In this document: positions 53,302-64,000 of the stretch, in pieces
How positions within the stretch are numbered: position 1 is the stretch's first letter
Layout: each line of letters opens with the position of its first letter
From: Buchnera aphidicola str. Sg (Schizaphis graminum)
GTDB taxonomy: Bacteria > Pseudomonadota > Gammaproteobacteria > Enterobacterales > Enterobacteriaceae
Direction of reading: 5' to 3'
DNA: 64,000 bases
Assembly (NCBI RefSeq): GCF_000007365.1
Contig: NC_004061.1
Span: 577,455-641,454, forward strand
Made by a program: the position numbers and the translations under genes
Notes under the pieces: generated by a model
Told to the model about the DNA's origin: nothing
Database searches by the model: none
Seen by the model: only the letters and a program-made list of their open reading frames with translations

Positions 53302-54777
53302 TTATTTTGCAACACAAATTGATTTCATTTCTTTCATATGTTTTCTTAATTTTTTCCCAACAATTTCAATTGGATGATTACGAATTTCTTCATTAATTTT
53401 ATATAATTCAATATTATCTATTTTTGTATTTGGTAATGACAATCCTAAAACATTTTTTTCAAGACTCATAATAAAATCTTTTAAAATAGGATATGCTGCT
53501 TCAGAAAAAAGATAGCTTCCATATTCTGCTGTATCTGAAATGACTATATTCATTTCATATAATTTCTTTCTTGCAATTGTATTAGCAATTAATGGTAATT
53601 CATGTAAAGATTCGTAATAGGCTGACTCATTTATGATACCTGTGTTGATCATCGTTTCAAAAGCTAATTCAATGCCTGATTTTAATATAGATACCATTAG
53701 TGTTCCATGATCGTAATATTCTTGTTCTGATATTTTTTCAGAGTAAGAAAGAATATTTTTTTCAAAAGGTGTTTTTTTTGTATCTTCTCGCCAATTTAAT
53801 AATTTTTTATCGTTATTATGCCAATCTATCATCATTTCTTTAGAAAAAGAACCTGAAATAATATCGTCCATATGTTTTTTAAAGAGAGGTGATAATATTT
53901 TTTTTATTTTTTTAGATATTTTAAATGCTTTGATTTTTGATGGATTAGAAAGTCTATCCATCATGAGTGTGATACCCCCATGCTTAAGAGATTCTGTGAT
54001 TGTTTCCCAACCATATTGTATTAACTTTGCTGCATAAGAAGGATTATGTTTATCTTTAATTAATTTTTCATAACATATTAGAGAAGCTGTTTGTAATAAT
54101 CCACATAAAATTGTTTGTTCTCCCATTAAATCTGATTTTACTTCAGCTATAAATGAAGATTCTAAAACTCCTGCACGATGCCCACCTGTTGAGAAAGCCC
54201 ATGCTTTTGCAATTTCTAATCCTATTTTTTTAGGATCATTTTCAGTATGAACCGCAATTAACGTAGGTACCCCAAATCCTCTTTTGAATTCTTCTCTCAC
54301 TTCTGTTCCAGGACATTTTGGTGCCACCATAACGACTGTTATATCTTTTCGTATAATTTCACCACATTCTACAATATTAAAACCATGTGAATAACCTAAA
54401 CATGAATTTTTTTTCATCAGTTTTTGTAGTTCTTTCACAACATTTTCATGTTGTTTATCTGGTGTTAAATTGATAACTAAATCAGCATTTGGTATTAATG
54501 ATTCATAGTCATTAACTTCAAAATTATTTTTAGTTGCGTTTAACCAAGAAGAGTTTTTTCTTAAAATACTGTTTTTTTTAAGTGCAAAGGAGATATTTAA
54601 TCCAGAATCTCTCATATTTAAAGCTTGATTTAAACCTTGTGACCCACAACCTACAATAACTATTTTTTTATTTTTTAAAATTTTATTTTCATTTTTAAAT
54701 TCGTTTTCTTTCATAAAGCGACATTTTTTGATTTCATTAATTCTTTTACGAAAACATAATTTATTAAAATAATTCAT
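53302..54777 (-). CDS. ilvC: Ketol-acid reductoisomerase (class II)
   Basis: Second step of valine and isoleucine synthesis, NADPH-dependent. 491 residues, the long form typical of enterobacteria. Rossmann motif [11 protein letters not shown] (about residues 40-50), [24 protein letters not shown], and [12 protein letters not shown] with metal ligands. Lies downstream of ilvD (68 bases) and is probably co-transcribed. Supplies amino acids the aphid cannot make. Confidence 0.97.
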   Translation of the reverse strand: MNYFNKLCFRKRINEIKKCRFMKENEFKNENKILKNKKIVIVGCGSQGLNQALNMRDSGLNISFALKKNSILRKNSSWLNATKNNFEVNDYESLIPNADLVINLTPDKQHENVVKELQKLMKKNSCLGYSHGFNIVECGEIIRKDITVVMVAPKCPGTEVREEFKRGFGVPTLIAVHTENDPKKIGLEIAKAWAFSTGGHRAGVLESSFIAEVKSDLMGEQTILCGLLQTASLICYEKLIKDKHNPSYAAKLIQYGWETITESLKHGGITLMMDRLSNPSKIKAFKISKKIKKILSPLFKKHMDDIISGSFSKEMMIDWHNNDKKLLNWREDTKKTPFEKNILSYSEKISEQEYYDHGTLMVSILKSGIELAFETMINTGIINESAYYESLHELPLIANTIARKKLYEMNIVISDTAEYGSYLFSEAAYPILKDFIMSLEKNVLGLSLPNTKIDNIELYKINEEIRNHPIEIVGKKLRKHMKEMKSICVAK

Positions 54778-54845
54778 TTTTAGTAATTCCTGAATAATTT
54801 AAAATTGATTTAATATTTATTGTTATTGATGATAAATTTTATTTT

Positions 54846-56699
54846 TTAAAAATTAAATAGTTTCTTTTTATTTCTTATTGCACCTTTATCTGCACTCAAA
54901 GCAAAATGTGCATAGGCACGAAGGGCAAAAGAAATATTTCTTTTGCGATTAAGAGGTTTATATGCTTTTAAACCTTTTGCATTTTCTTTAATGATACGAA
55001 GATTTAGTTCTTTTTCTGTAATATTTAAATGAATTGTCTTGTTTACAATATTAATTTGAATATCATCACCATTTTCTACTAAAGCGATAATACCCTTATT
55101 TGCTGCTTCAGGCGAAATATGACCTATAGATAAACCAGATGTTCCTCCAGAAAAACGTCCGTCGGTGATTAATGCACATTGTTTATCTAAATTTATAGAT
55201 TTTAAATATGTTGTTGGATATAGCATTTCTTGCATTCCGGGCCCACCCTTGGGACCTTCATATCGAATAACGATAACATCACCAGCAATAATTTTACCTG
55301 ATAAAATAGCACTAACAGCTTCTTCTTGACTTTCATAAACCTTAGCAGGTCCAGAAAAAATATAATGTTTTTTATCTATGCTAGCTGTTTTTATTATACA
55401 TCCATTTTTTGCTAAATTTCCATACAAAACAGATAATCCACCATTTTTACTATAGGCATTTTCATGTGAACGAATACATCCATTAACGCGATCTTTGTCT
55501 AATTTATTCCATCTATAATTTTGAGAAAAAGGTTTAATTGTACGATTACCACCTGGACCTGCATGAAACATCTTTATTACATTTTTATTTTTTGTAGACA
55601 AAATATCATATTTTTTTAATGTTTTTTCTAAATTCAATCCTAATATGTTTTCTGTTTTTTTATTTAATAAATTAGAACGATTTAATTCTCCTAAAATTCT
55701 CATTACACCACCTGCTCGATGTACATCTTCTACATGATACAAATTAGTACTCGGAGCTACTTTGCAAATATGAGGAATTTTTTTTGAAAGGTTGTTAATA
55801 TCTGACATTTTAAAATCAACTTTTCCCTCGTATGCTGCAGCTAATAAATGCAAAATAGTATTAGTTGATCCTCCCATGGCAATATCTAAAGCCATAGCAT
55901 TTTCGAAAGATTCTTTATTTGCTATATTGCGTGGTAAAACGTTTTTATTGTTATTAAGGTAATAATCTTTCGTAATTTTAACGATATTTCGTGCAGATTT
56001 TTTAAATAATTTTTTACGATCAATATGAGTTGCTAATAGTGTTCCGTTTCCAGGTAAACTTAAACCTATAGCTTCTATTAAACAATTCATAGAATTTGCT
56101 GTAAACATACCTGAACAGGAACCGCAAGTAGGGCAAGCTGAAAGTTCAATTTCTCTTATAAAATCATCGGATTTATTAGAATCACCTCCATGTATTATGG
56201 CATCAACTAAATCAATTTTTTTTGTTTTATCTTTTGTTTTTATTTTACCTGCTTCCATTGGTCCTCCTGAAACAAAGACTGATGGTATATTTAAACGTAA
56301 AGATGCCATAAACATAGCTGGAGTTATTTTATCGCAATTTGAAACACAGATCATTGAATCGACACAATGAGCATTAATTACGTATTCTATAGAATCTGCA
56401 ATTAATTCACGAGACGGTAGAGAATATAACATTCCTGAATGTCCCATTGCTATTCCATCATCTATTGCAATAGTATTAAATTCTTTTGGAACGCCACCAT
56501 ATTTTTTTATTTCTTTAGAGATTATTTTTCCAACTTCTTGTAAATGAATATGTCCTGGTACAAATTGAGAAAATGAATTTACTATTGCAATAATAGGTTT
56601 TTTAAAGTCTTCATCTGTCATTCCTGTAGCACGCCACAGGGATCTCGCTCCAGACATATTTCTACCATGTGTAGTTGTAAATGAACGATATTTAGGCAT
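54846..56699 (-). CDS. ilvD: Dihydroxy-acid dehydratase
   Basis: Fe-S enzyme for the third step of valine and isoleucine synthesis. 617 residues (E. coli 616). Cluster cysteines lie in [15 protein letters not shown] and [19 protein letters not shown], and [19 protein letters not shown] near the C-terminus ([23 protein letters not shown]). GGAG ribosome-binding site 16-13 bases before the ATG. The final step enzyme ilvE is not in this window. Confidence 0.97.
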   Translation of the reverse strand: MPKYRSFTTTHGRNMSGARSLWRATGMTDEDFKKPIIAIVNSFSQFVPGHIHLQEVGKIISKEIKKYGGVPKEFNTIAIDDGIAMGHSGMLYSLPSRELIADSIEYVINAHCVDSMICVSNCDKITPAMFMASLRLNIPSVFVSGGPMEAGKIKTKDKTKKIDLVDAIIHGGDSNKSDDFIREIELSACPTCGSCSGMFTANSMNCLIEAIGLSLPGNGTLLATHIDRKKLFKKSARNIVKITKDYYLNNNKNVLPRNIANKESFENAMALDIAMGGSTNTILHLLAAAYEGKVDFKMSDINNLSKKIPHICKVAPSTNLYHVEDVHRAGGVMRILGELNRSNLLNKKTENILGLNLEKTLKKYDILSTKNKNVIKMFHAGPGGNRTIKPFSQNYRWNKLDKDRVNGCIRSHENAYSKNGGLSVLYGNLAKNGCIIKTASIDKKHYIFSGPAKVYESQEEAVSAILSGKIIAGDVIVIRYEGPKGGPGMQEMLYPTTYLKSINLDKQCALITDGRFSGGTSGLSIGHISPEAANKGIIALVENGDDIQINIVNKTIHLNITEKELNLRIIKENAKGLKAYKPLNRKRNISFALRAYAHFALSADKGAIRNKKKLFNF

Positions 56700-56897
56700 T
56701 TTAAAAATTACTCCAAGAAATATTTTTTATTATTTTTAGAAATTTTTAAAAATAAGTATGTGTTTTTTAGTTTAAAGACTTTTTTTTATTTTTTTTAATA
56801 GTAGGAATTATATATTATAAATATATAAATTAATTGATATTGTTTCTTTTATTTTTAAATAAAAGTCATTCTTTATAAGAAACAATAAGTGAAATTT

Positions 56898-56974
56898 TGG
56901 CAGGGGTGGAAGGACTTGAACCTACAACTTTCGGTTTTGGAGACCGATGCTCTACCAAATTGAACTACACCCCT
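56898..56974 (-). tRNA. tRNA-Trp(CCA)
   Basis: Acceptor AGGGGTG pairs with CACCCCT, anticodon loop CTCCAAA contains CCA, discriminator G, and CCA is encoded (plus-strand TGG at 56898-56900). It is upstream of ilvD on the same strand. Confidence 0.97.
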
Positions 56975-57155
56975 AATGACATTTGAATCTTAAAAATAAT
57001 TATATTCTTAATTAAGATAAAAGTCTAGTTTGTATATTATATATTTTACCTATAATTTACATTTATTTTTAGATCTAAATATTTTTTAAAATGATAGAAT
57101 ATTACTTTAATCTTTAGTTCTTTTTCTACAATGATTATATAAGGTAAATAATTTA

Positions 57156-58370
57156 GTGAAAAATCCAATTTATTTAGATTATGCGGCTACTACACCAGTA
57201 GAATTTAAAGTTGCAAAAAAAATGATGAATTATCTAACAATAGATGGAATATTTGGTAATCCCGCATCCCGTTCTCATAAATTTGGCTGGGAAGCTGAAG
57301 AAGTAATTGACATTGCTCGTAATGAAATATCAGAGTTAATTGGTTCAGATTCTCGAGAAATTGTATTCACTTCTGGTGCTACTGAAGCAAATAATCTAGC
57401 TATCAAAGGTATTGCATTTTTTCATAGAAAAAAGGGTAATCATATTATTACAAGTAAAACAGAACACAAGTCTGTATTAGATGCATGTAGGTATTTAGAA
57501 AGCGTGGGTTTTTCTGTAACTTATCTTACTCCTAAAAATAACGGTATTATTGATTTAAATGATTTAAAAAAAAATATAAATAAAAACACTATACTTGTTT
57601 CAATAATGCATGTAAATAATGAAACTGGCATTATACAGGATATAACCAATATATCTAAAATTTGCAGATCCCATGACATTTTTTTTCATGTCGACGCCAC
57701 TCAAAGTGTAGGTAAAATAGCTATTAATCTAAAAAATTTATTTGTAGATTTAATGTCTTTTTCAGCTCATAAAATATACGGACCTAAGGGAATTGGAGGC
57801 TTATATGTACGTCGAAAACCACGTGTACGTTTATCAGCTTTATCACATGGAGGAGGACATGAAAGAGGAATGCGCGCAGGAACTTTACCTGTTCATCAAA
57901 TTGTTGGCATGGGTGAGTCTTTTAAATTAGCTAGAAAAAAAATAAATGATGATTTTATTCATTTAACTAATTTAAGAAACGATCTTTGGAATGGTATTAA
58001 AAATATTGAAGAGGTTTATTTAAATAGTGATTTAAAGCAAGGTGCACCTCATATTCTAAATGTTAGCTTTAACTATATTGAAGGTGAGTCATTAATTATG
58101 GCACTTAAAGATTTAGCTATTTCTTCTGGTTCCGCATGTACTTCTTCAAGTTTAGAGCCATCTTATGTTTTAAGAGCTTTAGGAATTAAAGATGAATTAG
58201 CTCATAGTTCCATTCGTTTTTCAATTGGAAGATTTACAACAAAAGAAGAAATTCAACATACAGTAAAATCAGTACATAAATCAATTCATAGATTACGTGC
58301 TCTTTCACCTTTGTGGGAAATGTTTAAATCAGGAGTTGATTTAAATAGTATAGAATGGGATCATACCTAA
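57156..58370 (+). CDS. iscS: Cysteine desulfurase IscS
   Basis: PLP enzyme that supplies sulfur for Fe-S clusters and thiolated tRNA. Starts with GTG at 57156 ([16 protein letters not shown]), with AAGG 12-15 bases upstream. The PLP lysine is in [15 protein letters not shown] and the active cysteine in SGSACTSSS (about residue 328). 404 residues as in E. coli. There is no iscR upstream. Followed by iscU after 38 bases. Confidence 0.98.
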   Translation: MKNPIYLDYAATTPVEFKVAKKMMNYLTIDGIFGNPASRSHKFGWEAEEVIDIARNEISELIGSDSREIVFTSGATEANNLAIKGIAFFHRKKGNHIITSKTEHKSVLDACRYLESVGFSVTYLTPKNNGIIDLNDLKKNINKNTILVSIMHVNNETGIIQDITNISKICRSHDIFFHVDATQSVGKIAINLKNLFVDLMSFSAHKIYGPKGIGGLYVRRKPRVRLSALSHGGGHERGMRAGTLPVHQIVGMGESFKLARKKINDDFIHLTNLRNDLWNGIKNIEEVYLNSDLKQGAPHILNVSFNYIEGESLIMALKDLAISSGSACTSSSLEPSYVLRALGIKDELAHSSIRFSIGRFTTKEEIQHTVKSVHKSIHRLRALSPLWEMFKSGVDLNSIEWDHT

Positions 58371-58408
58371 AGTAAGAGAATCAAATATATATTAAGAAGG
58401 TAGTTAAA

Positions 58409-58795
58409 ATGGCTTATAGCAAAAAAGTTATGGATCATTATGAAAATCCACGTAATGTTGGTTCCTTTTCTAATTCTGATTCTAATGTAGGAAGTGGATT
58501 GGTAGGTGCACCTGCTTGTGGTGATGTGATGAAATTACAAATTAAAGTTAATGAACAAGGTATTATTGAAGATGCTTGCTTTAAAACGTATGGTTGTGGT
58601 TCTGCAATAGCCTCTAGTTCTTTGGTTACAGAATGGATTAAGGGTAAATCTATAACGGAAGCAGAAGCAATTAAAAATACTAGTATAGTTGAAGAACTAG
58701 AATTGCCACCAGTAAAAATACATTGTTCTATTTTAGCAGAGGATGCTATTAAAGCTGCTATTTCAGATTATAAAAGTAAGAAAAATAAAAATTAA
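58409..58795 (+). CDS. iscU: Fe-S cluster scaffold IscU
   Basis: Scaffold on which new clusters are built. 128 residues as in E. coli. The three ligand cysteines are in APACGDVMK, TYGCGSAIASSS and KIHCSILAED, and LPPVK just before the last is the HscA recognition motif. An AAGG site precedes the ATG. iscA, next in E. coli, is missing. Confidence 0.98.
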   Translation: MAYSKKVMDHYENPRNVGSFSNSDSNVGSGLVGAPACGDVMKLQIKVNEQGIIEDACFKTYGCGSAIASSSLVTEWIKGKSITEAEAIKNTSIVEELELPPVKIHCSILAEDAIKAAISDYKSKKNKN

Positions 58796-58813
58796 TTTTT
58801 ATTTTTTTAGTTA

Positions 58814-58845
58814 AAATGTTGAAAGAGATTATCCTTTCAACATTT
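58814..58845 (+). terminator. Hairpin between iscU and hscB
   Basis: AAATGTTGAAAG (58814-58825) pairs perfectly with CTTTCAACATTT (58834-58845), 12 pairs and an 8-base loop. The following sequence is only moderately T-rich, so it may be an attenuating terminator or a processing or stability element within the operon. Confidence 0.7.
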
Positions 58846-58893
58846 AATTATGAATTTTAGTATTTTTTAAATATATTTTGAATTAGGTGACTT

Positions 58894-59391
58894 ATGGATT
58901 ATTTTGCATTATTTAATTTACCAAAAAAATATATAATTGATAAATTTTTACTTTCTAAAAATTTTTATAAATTACAGTTAAAATTTCATCCAGATTTATT
59001 TATACATCATTCTGAATCTAAAAAAAGAATAGTTTTACAAAAATCAATTGAAATTAATAAAGGATATAAAATTTTACAAGATTCATTAAATAGAGCTATA
59101 CACTTACTTTTTTTAAATGGTTTTAAGATTAGTAAAGAAAAAGTTTTATCTGAAGATAATAGTTTTTTAAAAAAATATTTTTTTTTATATGAAGAATTAG
59201 ATTTTTTGTTAAAAAATAACTGTGATGAAGTTCAAATCGATATTTTTTTTAAAAAAATAAGAAATAAAATAGACAATTATGAAAAAATAATTGAAATTAA
59301 ATTTAATGAAAAAAAATGGGATGATATTATTAAATTAATAACTAAACTTCTTTTTTTTAAAAAAATACAAACTCGTTTAAAACAGTCATAA
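58894..59391 (+). CDS. hscB: Fe-S co-chaperone HscB
   Basis: J-domain protein that brings IscU to HscA. The HPD motif is in LKFHPDLF (residues about 31-33), followed by the C-terminal three-helix domain. 165 residues (E. coli 171); the C-terminal part is rich in Lys and Phe and diverged. Confidence 0.95.
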
Positions 59392-59421
59392 TCACTTATT
59401 CAATAAATTGGGATTTTATGC

Positions 59422-61251
59422 ATGGTTTTTTTGAAAAATAAAGTTAAAAAAAAATTAATTTTAGGTATTGATTTTGGAACTACTTATTCTCTTTTAGCTA
59501 GTGTACAAAATGAACGTGTTGTTTTATTGACAGATGATAAAAAACGTTATTTGTTACCATCGATTGTAAATTTTAATAAAAAAAAACCTTTAATTGGTTG
59601 GGAAGCAGAGAAAAAAATAATTAAAGATCCGATTAATACAATTACTTCAGTTAAACGTTTAATTGGTCGATCTATTGATTTTATTAAAAAAGAATTTCCT
59701 ATTTTACCATATGTTATAGAAGATAATAAAGATGGAGGTATTTTATTTCATACAAATTCTGGACTTGTTACTCCTATTGATGTTACTAGTGAAATATTGA
59801 AATTTTTAAAAGAAAAATCCTGTGAATTTTTTAATAAAAAAATAGATGCAACAGTAATTACTGTTCCTGCATATTTTGACAATCTCCAAAGAGATTCTAT
59901 CAAAAAAGCTGCTATATCAGCAAAAATTAATTTAATTAGACTCCTTAATGAGCCAACTTCCGCTGCTGTCGCTTATGGTTTACAGTTAAATACAGAAGGT
60001 CTTGTTGTCGTCTACGATTTAGGAGGTGGTACCTTTGATATTTCTGTATTAAAATTAAATAAAGGAATATTTGAAGTTTTAGGGACAGCTGGTCATGCTA
60101 ATTTAGGTGGAGATGATTTTGATACTTTGTTATCTAAATACATCTATAAAAAATTGAATTTGTCAAATCAATGCGATAACTTTTTTCAATCTTTATTACT
60201 TAAAAAAGCAAAAGAAATAAAAATAAAACTTACTAAATATGAAAAGGTAGAAGTAAATTTTTTTAATTGGAAAGGTATTATTTTTCGTGATGAATTTAAT
60301 TTAATTATTAAAGATTTAATTCAAAAAACTTTATTTATTTGTTCTAATCTTCTTAAAGAAATTGATCTTAAGATAGAAAGTATTAAAGAAGTTATTATGG
60401 TAGGTGGATCAACACGTGTCCCATTAGTATATCAAGAAGTAAAAAAATTTTTTCGAAAATCACCTTTAATATCTATAAATCCTGATCAGGTTGTTGCTAT
60501 AGGTGCAGCGATACAATCAGATATGCTTATGAAAAATACTATTCAAAAAAGAACAATTTTATTAGATGTAACTCCCCTTTCTTTAGGTATTGAAGTTATG
60601 GGAGGGTTTGTTGAAAAAATCATTTTTCGTAATACTCCTATACCTATTTCTAAGACAAAAGAATTTACAACTGCTAAAGACAATCAAACTATTATTGTTA
60701 TCCATATATTGCAAGGAGAAAGAGAATTAGTAAAAGATTGTATTTCTCTTTCACGATTTATTTTAAAGGATATTCCATCTAAAAAAGCAGGTGTAGTTCG
60801 TATTTTAGTCACATTTGAAATAGATACTGATGGTTTGATTAGTGTAAAAATTTTAGAAAAATTTAGTCATAAGGAGAAAAAAATTCAAATTGAGAATGTT
60901 ACTTTTTTACAAAATAAAAACATTCATAAGATAATTAAAGAATCCACTATAAATGCTAAAGAAGACTATTATCTTAGGGTTAGAAAAGAGAAAAAAATTG
61001 AATCTAAATACATTTTAGATCTTTTAAATAATGCTTTACAAGAAGATCGAAATTTAATTACTTCAGAGGAATTAAAAAAAATAAAATCACATCAAATTAA
61101 ATTACAAAAATCTATAGATGAAGATGATTTTTTTTCTATGAAATTAAATTTAAAAAAATTAGAAGAAGTTAGTAAAAATTTTCTTTCTTTAAGATTAAAA
61201 AAAAATATGGATTCTTTTTCAATTAAAAATTTATCAGACGAGATTACATAA
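59422..61251 (+). CDS. hscA: Hsp70-type chaperone HscA
   Basis: Chaperone that releases clusters from IscU. Nucleotide-binding domain motifs [22 protein letters not shown] and [12 protein letters not shown]; substrate-binding domain begins [16 protein letters not shown]. 609 residues (E. coli 616). Its stop overlaps the fdx start by one base (TAATG). Confidence 0.97.
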   Translation: MVFLKNKVKKKLILGIDFGTTYSLLASVQNERVVLLTDDKKRYLLPSIVNFNKKKPLIGWEAEKKIIKDPINTITSVKRLIGRSIDFIKKEFPILPYVIEDNKDGGILFHTNSGLVTPIDVTSEILKFLKEKSCEFFNKKIDATVITVPAYFDNLQRDSIKKAAISAKINLIRLLNEPTSAAVAYGLQLNTEGLVVVYDLGGGTFDISVLKLNKGIFEVLGTAGHANLGGDDFDTLLSKYIYKKLNLSNQCDNFFQSLLLKKAKEIKIKLTKYEKVEVNFFNWKGIIFRDEFNLIIKDLIQKTLFICSNLLKEIDLKIESIKEVIMVGGSTRVPLVYQEVKKFFRKSPLISINPDQVVAIGAAIQSDMLMKNTIQKRTILLDVTPLSLGIEVMGGFVEKIIFRNTPIPISKTKEFTTAKDNQTIIVIHILQGERELVKDCISLSRFILKDIPSKKAGVVRILVTFEIDTDGLISVKILEKFSHKEKKIQIENVTFLQNKNIHKIIKESTINAKEDYYLRVRKEKKIESKYILDLLNNALQEDRNLITSEELKKIKSHQIKLQKSIDEDDFFSMKLNLKKLEEVSKNFLSLRLKKNMDSFSIKNLSDEIT

Positions 61252-61586
61252 TGCCTAAAATATTTTTTTTACCTCATAAATTATTGTTACCTAAAGGTGG
61301 TTGTTTTGAATGTAAAGAAGGTGAAACTATTTTAAATGTTGCGTTAAAAAATAATATTAAATTAGAACATGCTTGTGAAAAATCATGTGCTTGTAGTACA
61401 TGTCATTGTATTATAAGAAAAGGTTTTCTTTCTCTTTCAGGATGGTCTGAAAAAGAAGAAGATGTACTAGATAAAGCTTGGGGTTTAGAGTCTACAAGTC
61501 GTTTGAGTTGTCAAGCAATTATTGGAAATATTGATATAGAAGTACAAATTCCCTTATATAATACTAACTATATAATAGAAAATTAA
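61251..61586 (+). CDS. fdx: 2Fe-2S ferredoxin of the isc system
   Basis: Electron donor for cluster assembly. 111 residues as in E. coli. The cluster ligands are in [13 protein letters not shown] (Cys at the first, third and fourth or so positions of C-x5-C-x2-C) and LSCQAII. Its stop is immediately next to that of convergent der, with no intergenic base. iscX, which follows in E. coli, is absent. Confidence 0.97.
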
Positions 61587-62948
61587 TTATTTTTTTGAGA
61601 TATATGGATTCATAGTTTCTTTAAATTGTATTTTTATTGGTGTTCCATTCATTTTTAGCGTTTTGTAAAAGAAATTTTTTAAATATTTTTTATAGCATAA
61701 AGATAAATTTTTTACTTGATTACCATGTATCATTATCTCGATTGGATTAGAATTTCCTAGATGTGCATATTTTAGCTTTATTCGTCTTCCATTTATAATT
61801 GGAGGTTGATGTTTTTTTACTGCTTTATGCATTATTTTCATAACTTGAGAGGTTTTTATTTTCTTTTGAGAAGTATGATAAGAGGTATCAATAGATTTAA
61901 ATAATTCTACTGTTCCCTCATTATTCAGTGCTGATATAAAATGTATTTTTGAAAAAAAGTTACATTTTAATTGTTTTTTGATTAAGTTTTCTAAATTTTT
62001 TTTTTCTTTTAAACTTAATAAATCACATTTGTTAATTACGATAATTAATGGTTTTCCAGATTTTTCAATAAAACTAGATAATAACAAATCTTGTTTAGAT
62101 ATTTGATCTTTTGCATCTATTATGAGTAAAGTTAAATGAGATTTTTCAATTGTTTGTAAAGTTTTAATTTTGCAAAATTTTTCTATTTTATTTGTTTTAG
62201 ATTTTTTCTTAGACATTCCTGCTGTATCTATAAAAATATAATTTTTATAATTATATTTAATAGGTACTAATACAGTATCTAACGTTGTACCGGCTTTGTT
62301 TGAAGTAATCATTCTTTTTTTCATTAGTAGTGAATTAATTAATGTTGATTTTCCAACATTTGGTTTTCCTATACATGCTATTTTTACTGAATTTTTTTCT
62401 TTTTTAGAATGCTCTTGACTTATTTTTTCTAGTTTTTTTTCTTTAAATTTTGAGTTAATCCAAGGAGTTAAATATTTTGAAATAAGATTATTAATTCCTT
62501 GGTTATGACTTGCAGAAATTTTTATATTTTCTTTAAATCCTAAAGAATAAAATTCATTAATTTTAGAAATTTCTTTAATTCCATCTATTTTGTTAATTAC
62601 TAATATTGTTTTTTTTTCATATTTTCTTATTTTTCGAGAAATTTCATATTCCTCTGGCATAACTCCATCACGAGCATTTACTAAAAATAAAATTCCGTCG
62701 CATTCTTTAATTGCTTTTAAGGTTTGTTCATGACTTTGTTTTTCTATTTTTTGTGATTTAAAATTGATTCCTGCTGTATCTACTATAGTTATTTTTTTAT
62801 TTTCTTTTAAGTAACAATATCCATAATTTCTGTCTCTAGTAAGTCCGGGATAATCAGCAACTAATGCATTTCTTGTTTTACTTAATATATTAAATAAAGT
62901 AGATTTTCCTACATTAGTGCGTCCAATTAATACGATTATAGGTAACAT
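61587..62948 (-). CDS. der: Ribosome-assembly GTPase Der (EngA)
   Basis: Double GTPase essential for 50S assembly. Two G domains: GRTNVGKSTLFN / DTAGI / NKID and GKPNVGKSTLINS / DTAGM / NKCD; then the KH-like domain with PPIINGRRIKLKYA. 453 residues compared with 490 in E. coli; the acidic linker and C-terminal tail are shorter. In E. coli bamB lies next, missing here. Confidence 0.97.
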   Translation of the reverse strand: MLPIIVLIGRTNVGKSTLFNILSKTRNALVADYPGLTRDRNYGYCYLKENKKITIVDTAGINFKSQKIEKQSHEQTLKAIKECDGILFLVNARDGVMPEEYEISRKIRKYEKKTILVINKIDGIKEISKINEFYSLGFKENIKISASHNQGINNLISKYLTPWINSKFKEKKLEKISQEHSKKEKNSVKIACIGKPNVGKSTLINSLLMKKRMITSNKAGTTLDTVLVPIKYNYKNYIFIDTAGMSKKKSKTNKIEKFCKIKTLQTIEKSHLTLLIIDAKDQISKQDLLLSSFIEKSGKPLIIVINKCDLLSLKEKKNLENLIKKQLKCNFFSKIHFISALNNEGTVELFKSIDTSYHTSQKKIKTSQVMKIMHKAVKKHQPPIINGRRIKLKYAHLGNSNPIEIMIHGNQVKNLSLCYKKYLKNFFYKTLKMNGTPIKIQFKETMNPYISKK

Positions 62949-62982
62949 AATAAGATATCCATTTTTATTTTAATTTTTGCAT

Positions 62983-63567
62983 TTATCTTTTTATTTCGTT
63001 AATTTTCATGTTAATAATTTCTTTAGATGCATTAGATTTTTCAAGGTATTTACTTTTTTTCCATGCTAATATTGCTTTTTTAATCTCTTTATTTTTCATA
63101 AAAATATCACCTTTCATGTTTTCTACTATATTTTTCCAAGAATTGTCTTTTATTTCTTCTAGTATTTTTATTGCATCTTGATTTTTATTTTGTTGTATTT
63201 TTATTTTTGCGATTCTTATTTTTAGAATGTTTTGTAAATTTTCTTCTTTTGTATATTTTAAGCTATTGTTTAATTGTATTAAAGCTTTATCTAAATTTTT
63301 ATCTAAAATATATTTTTTTGCTAAAAAAAGAGAAGATAAAGTGCCATAAATATTTTTATTTTCTGTAATAAAATTTTCAACACTTTTTAGATTTTGATTG
63401 TTCTTTGCATTTATTTTTTTTATTACTTCTTCATATCTTAATTTTTCTAATTTTAATTTCTTTTCTTTTGGTTTTATAAACCAAAAACTACAAAATATAA
63501 AAAAAATGAGAAAAAATAATACTAAATATGTTTTTAAAGATACTTTTTTCATTTTATTTAAATGCAT
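62983..63567 (-). CDS. yfgM: YfgM family inner-membrane protein (SecYEG/PpiD-associated)
   Basis: Ancillary subunit of the SecYEG translocon that works with PpiD on exported proteins. One N-terminal transmembrane helix (about residues 13-31, YLVLFFLIFFIFCSFWFI), then TPR-like helices (ENKNIYGTLSSLFLAKKYI). 194 residues (E. coli 206). The cytoplasmic N-terminus is shortened. Weakly conserved in sequence but position next to der supports it. Confidence 0.88.
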   Translation of the reverse strand: MHLNKMKKVSLKTYLVLFFLIFFIFCSFWFIKPKEKKLKLEKLRYEEVIKKINAKNNQNLKSVENFITENKNIYGTLSSLFLAKKYILDKNLDKALIQLNNSLKYTKEENLQNILKIRIAKIKIQQNKNQDAIKILEEIKDNSWKNIVENMKGDIFMKNKEIKKAILAWKKSKYLEKSNASKEIINMKINEIKR

Positions 63568-63812
63568 TTCTATTTTTCCTTATTCCTTGTTTTTTAAAAA
63601 TATATTGTTTAAAAACACCTTTTATACGGAGATATTTTTTTAATTTTTAAAAAAAATTATAATGAATGCAATATTAATTTTTTTTAGAATAAATTTTTAT
63701 TTAATTTTGATTAAAATAATAGCATATAAAAAAAGTTATTCGTATGAAAAACACTAATTGTACACAGTTAGTTAGTTCAAGAAGTTCTTTAATTATCAAT
63801 GTCACACGTGAC

Positions 63813-63821
63813 TTATCCACA
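63813..63821 (+). promoter_or_regulatory. Perfect DnaA box
   Basis: TTATCCACA, the highest-affinity form of the consensus TTATNCACA, in the probable origin region. Confidence 0.75.
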
Positions 63822-63943
63822 GATTTTGTGTTTACTAATAATAAATATTATTTATTTCTTTTTTTTTTTTTTTTAAAAACAGAAAAACAATGTTTATTAA
63901 TTTTTTTTCAGTATTTTATTTTAAATATTTATTATGTGTTATC

Positions 63944-63970
63944 TTGATTAAAATATTAATACTGTATAGA
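63944..63970 (+). promoter_or_regulatory. Candidate promoter pointing out of the window (towards mnmG)
   Basis: TTGATT (63944-63949) and TATAGA (63965-63970), spacer 15 bases. Weak, but the right orientation for a gene starting just past base 64000. Confidence 0.3.
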
Positions 63971-64000
63971 ATAATTTGAATATTTTAAAGGGTATTTGGC

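Larger units (their letters stand above)
63568..64000. other. oriC: Gene-free region with DnaA boxes: probable chromosomal origin
   Basis: No credible gene. A perfect DnaA box TTATCCACA is at 63813-63821, in GTGACTTATCCACAGAT, very like the R4 box context of E. coli oriC (GTTATCCACAG). A one-mismatch box TTGTACACA is at 63758-63766. A run of 16 T (63859-63874) and other AT-only DNA follow, possibly the unwinding element. In known Buchnera genomes oriC lies beside gidA (mnmG), which would start just beyond the window. Confidence 0.65.

Noticed and set aside
56975..57155. iscR remnant upstream of iscS
   Set aside because: No residual helix-turn-helix or cysteine motif can be read in any frame.
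63744..63947. 67-residue plus-strand frame at the right end
   Set aside because: Contains the perfect DnaA box and a run of Phe from T16; better explained as part of the origin.

Overview
The window looks like a stretch of the chromosome of Buchnera aphidicola, the obligate aphid endosymbiont. I infer this from the extreme A+T content (introns of nothing but A/T between genes, AT-ending codons, Lys/Ile/Asn-rich proteins), from proteins that are close but trimmed versions of enterobacterial ones, from blocks that keep E. coli gene order with members missing, from the absence of mobile elements, phage and CRISPR, and from branched-chain amino-acid genes (ilvC, ilvD) and a mannitol PTS in a very reduced genome. 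I cannot name the aphid host.

Layout. 1-4.4 kb: prfC (runs off the left edge), ansA, nfuA, bioH. 4.4-13.5 kb: ssb and dnaB around a long empty AT-rich gap, then gshB, ruvX, yggS, hemW, trmB, mutY, yggX, murI. 13.5-18.9 kb: sbcB, tmaR, tRNA-Asn, tRNA-Ile(CAT), pyrE, dut, dead cysQ, and the rpsF-rpsR-rplI ribosomal operon. 19-31 kb: rnr, purA, hflC, hflK, miaA, mutL, mtlD, mtlA. 31-38 kb: pgi, orn, tRNA-Gly, amiB, rpmE, a miniature ftsN, hslV, hslU, ibpA. 38-49 kb: fpr, epmA, coaD, a long unrecognised gene that may be Buchnera-specific, rsmJ, pitA, an MFS transporter, dapF, cyaY, dead hemC and hemD. 49-57 kb: tRNA-Pro, tRNA-His, tRNA-Arg, rho, trxA, rep, ilvC, ilvD, tRNA-Trp. 57-64 kb: iscS, iscU, hscB, hscA, fdx, der, yfgM, and finally a gene-free region with a perfect DnaA box, which I take as the chromosome's replication origin.

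The most striking pattern is that many otherwise well-conserved genes are interrupted by exactly one reading-frame error lying in a run of A (or T) 9 to 12 bases long: ansA, bioH, pyrE, miaA, amiB, epmA and the unrecognised gene; ftsN carries an in-frame TAA between runs of 18 and 10 A. In each case a one-base change in the run (gain in most, loss in ansA and bioH) restores a full-length protein. This agrees with the known transcriptional slippage on poly(A) tracts in insect endosymbionts, so these genes are probably still expressed at reduced dose. By contrast cysQ, hemC and hemD carry several independent lesions and look truly dead.

Other points: ftsN has been cut down to its transmembrane segment plus the short essential peptide; a hairpin upstream of rpsF sequesters its ribosome-binding site, like the S6:S18 autoregulatory element; the ibpA heat-shock promoter carries a poly(A) spacer. 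Functionally the window covers translation (S6, S18, L9, L31, RF3, tRNAs), replication and repair (dnaB, ssb, rep, mutL, mutY, sbcB), Fe-S assembly (isc genes, nfuA, fdx, cyaY), proteolysis and heat shock (hslUV, ibpA, hflKC), and essential amino-acid supply to the host (ilvC, ilvD, dapF).
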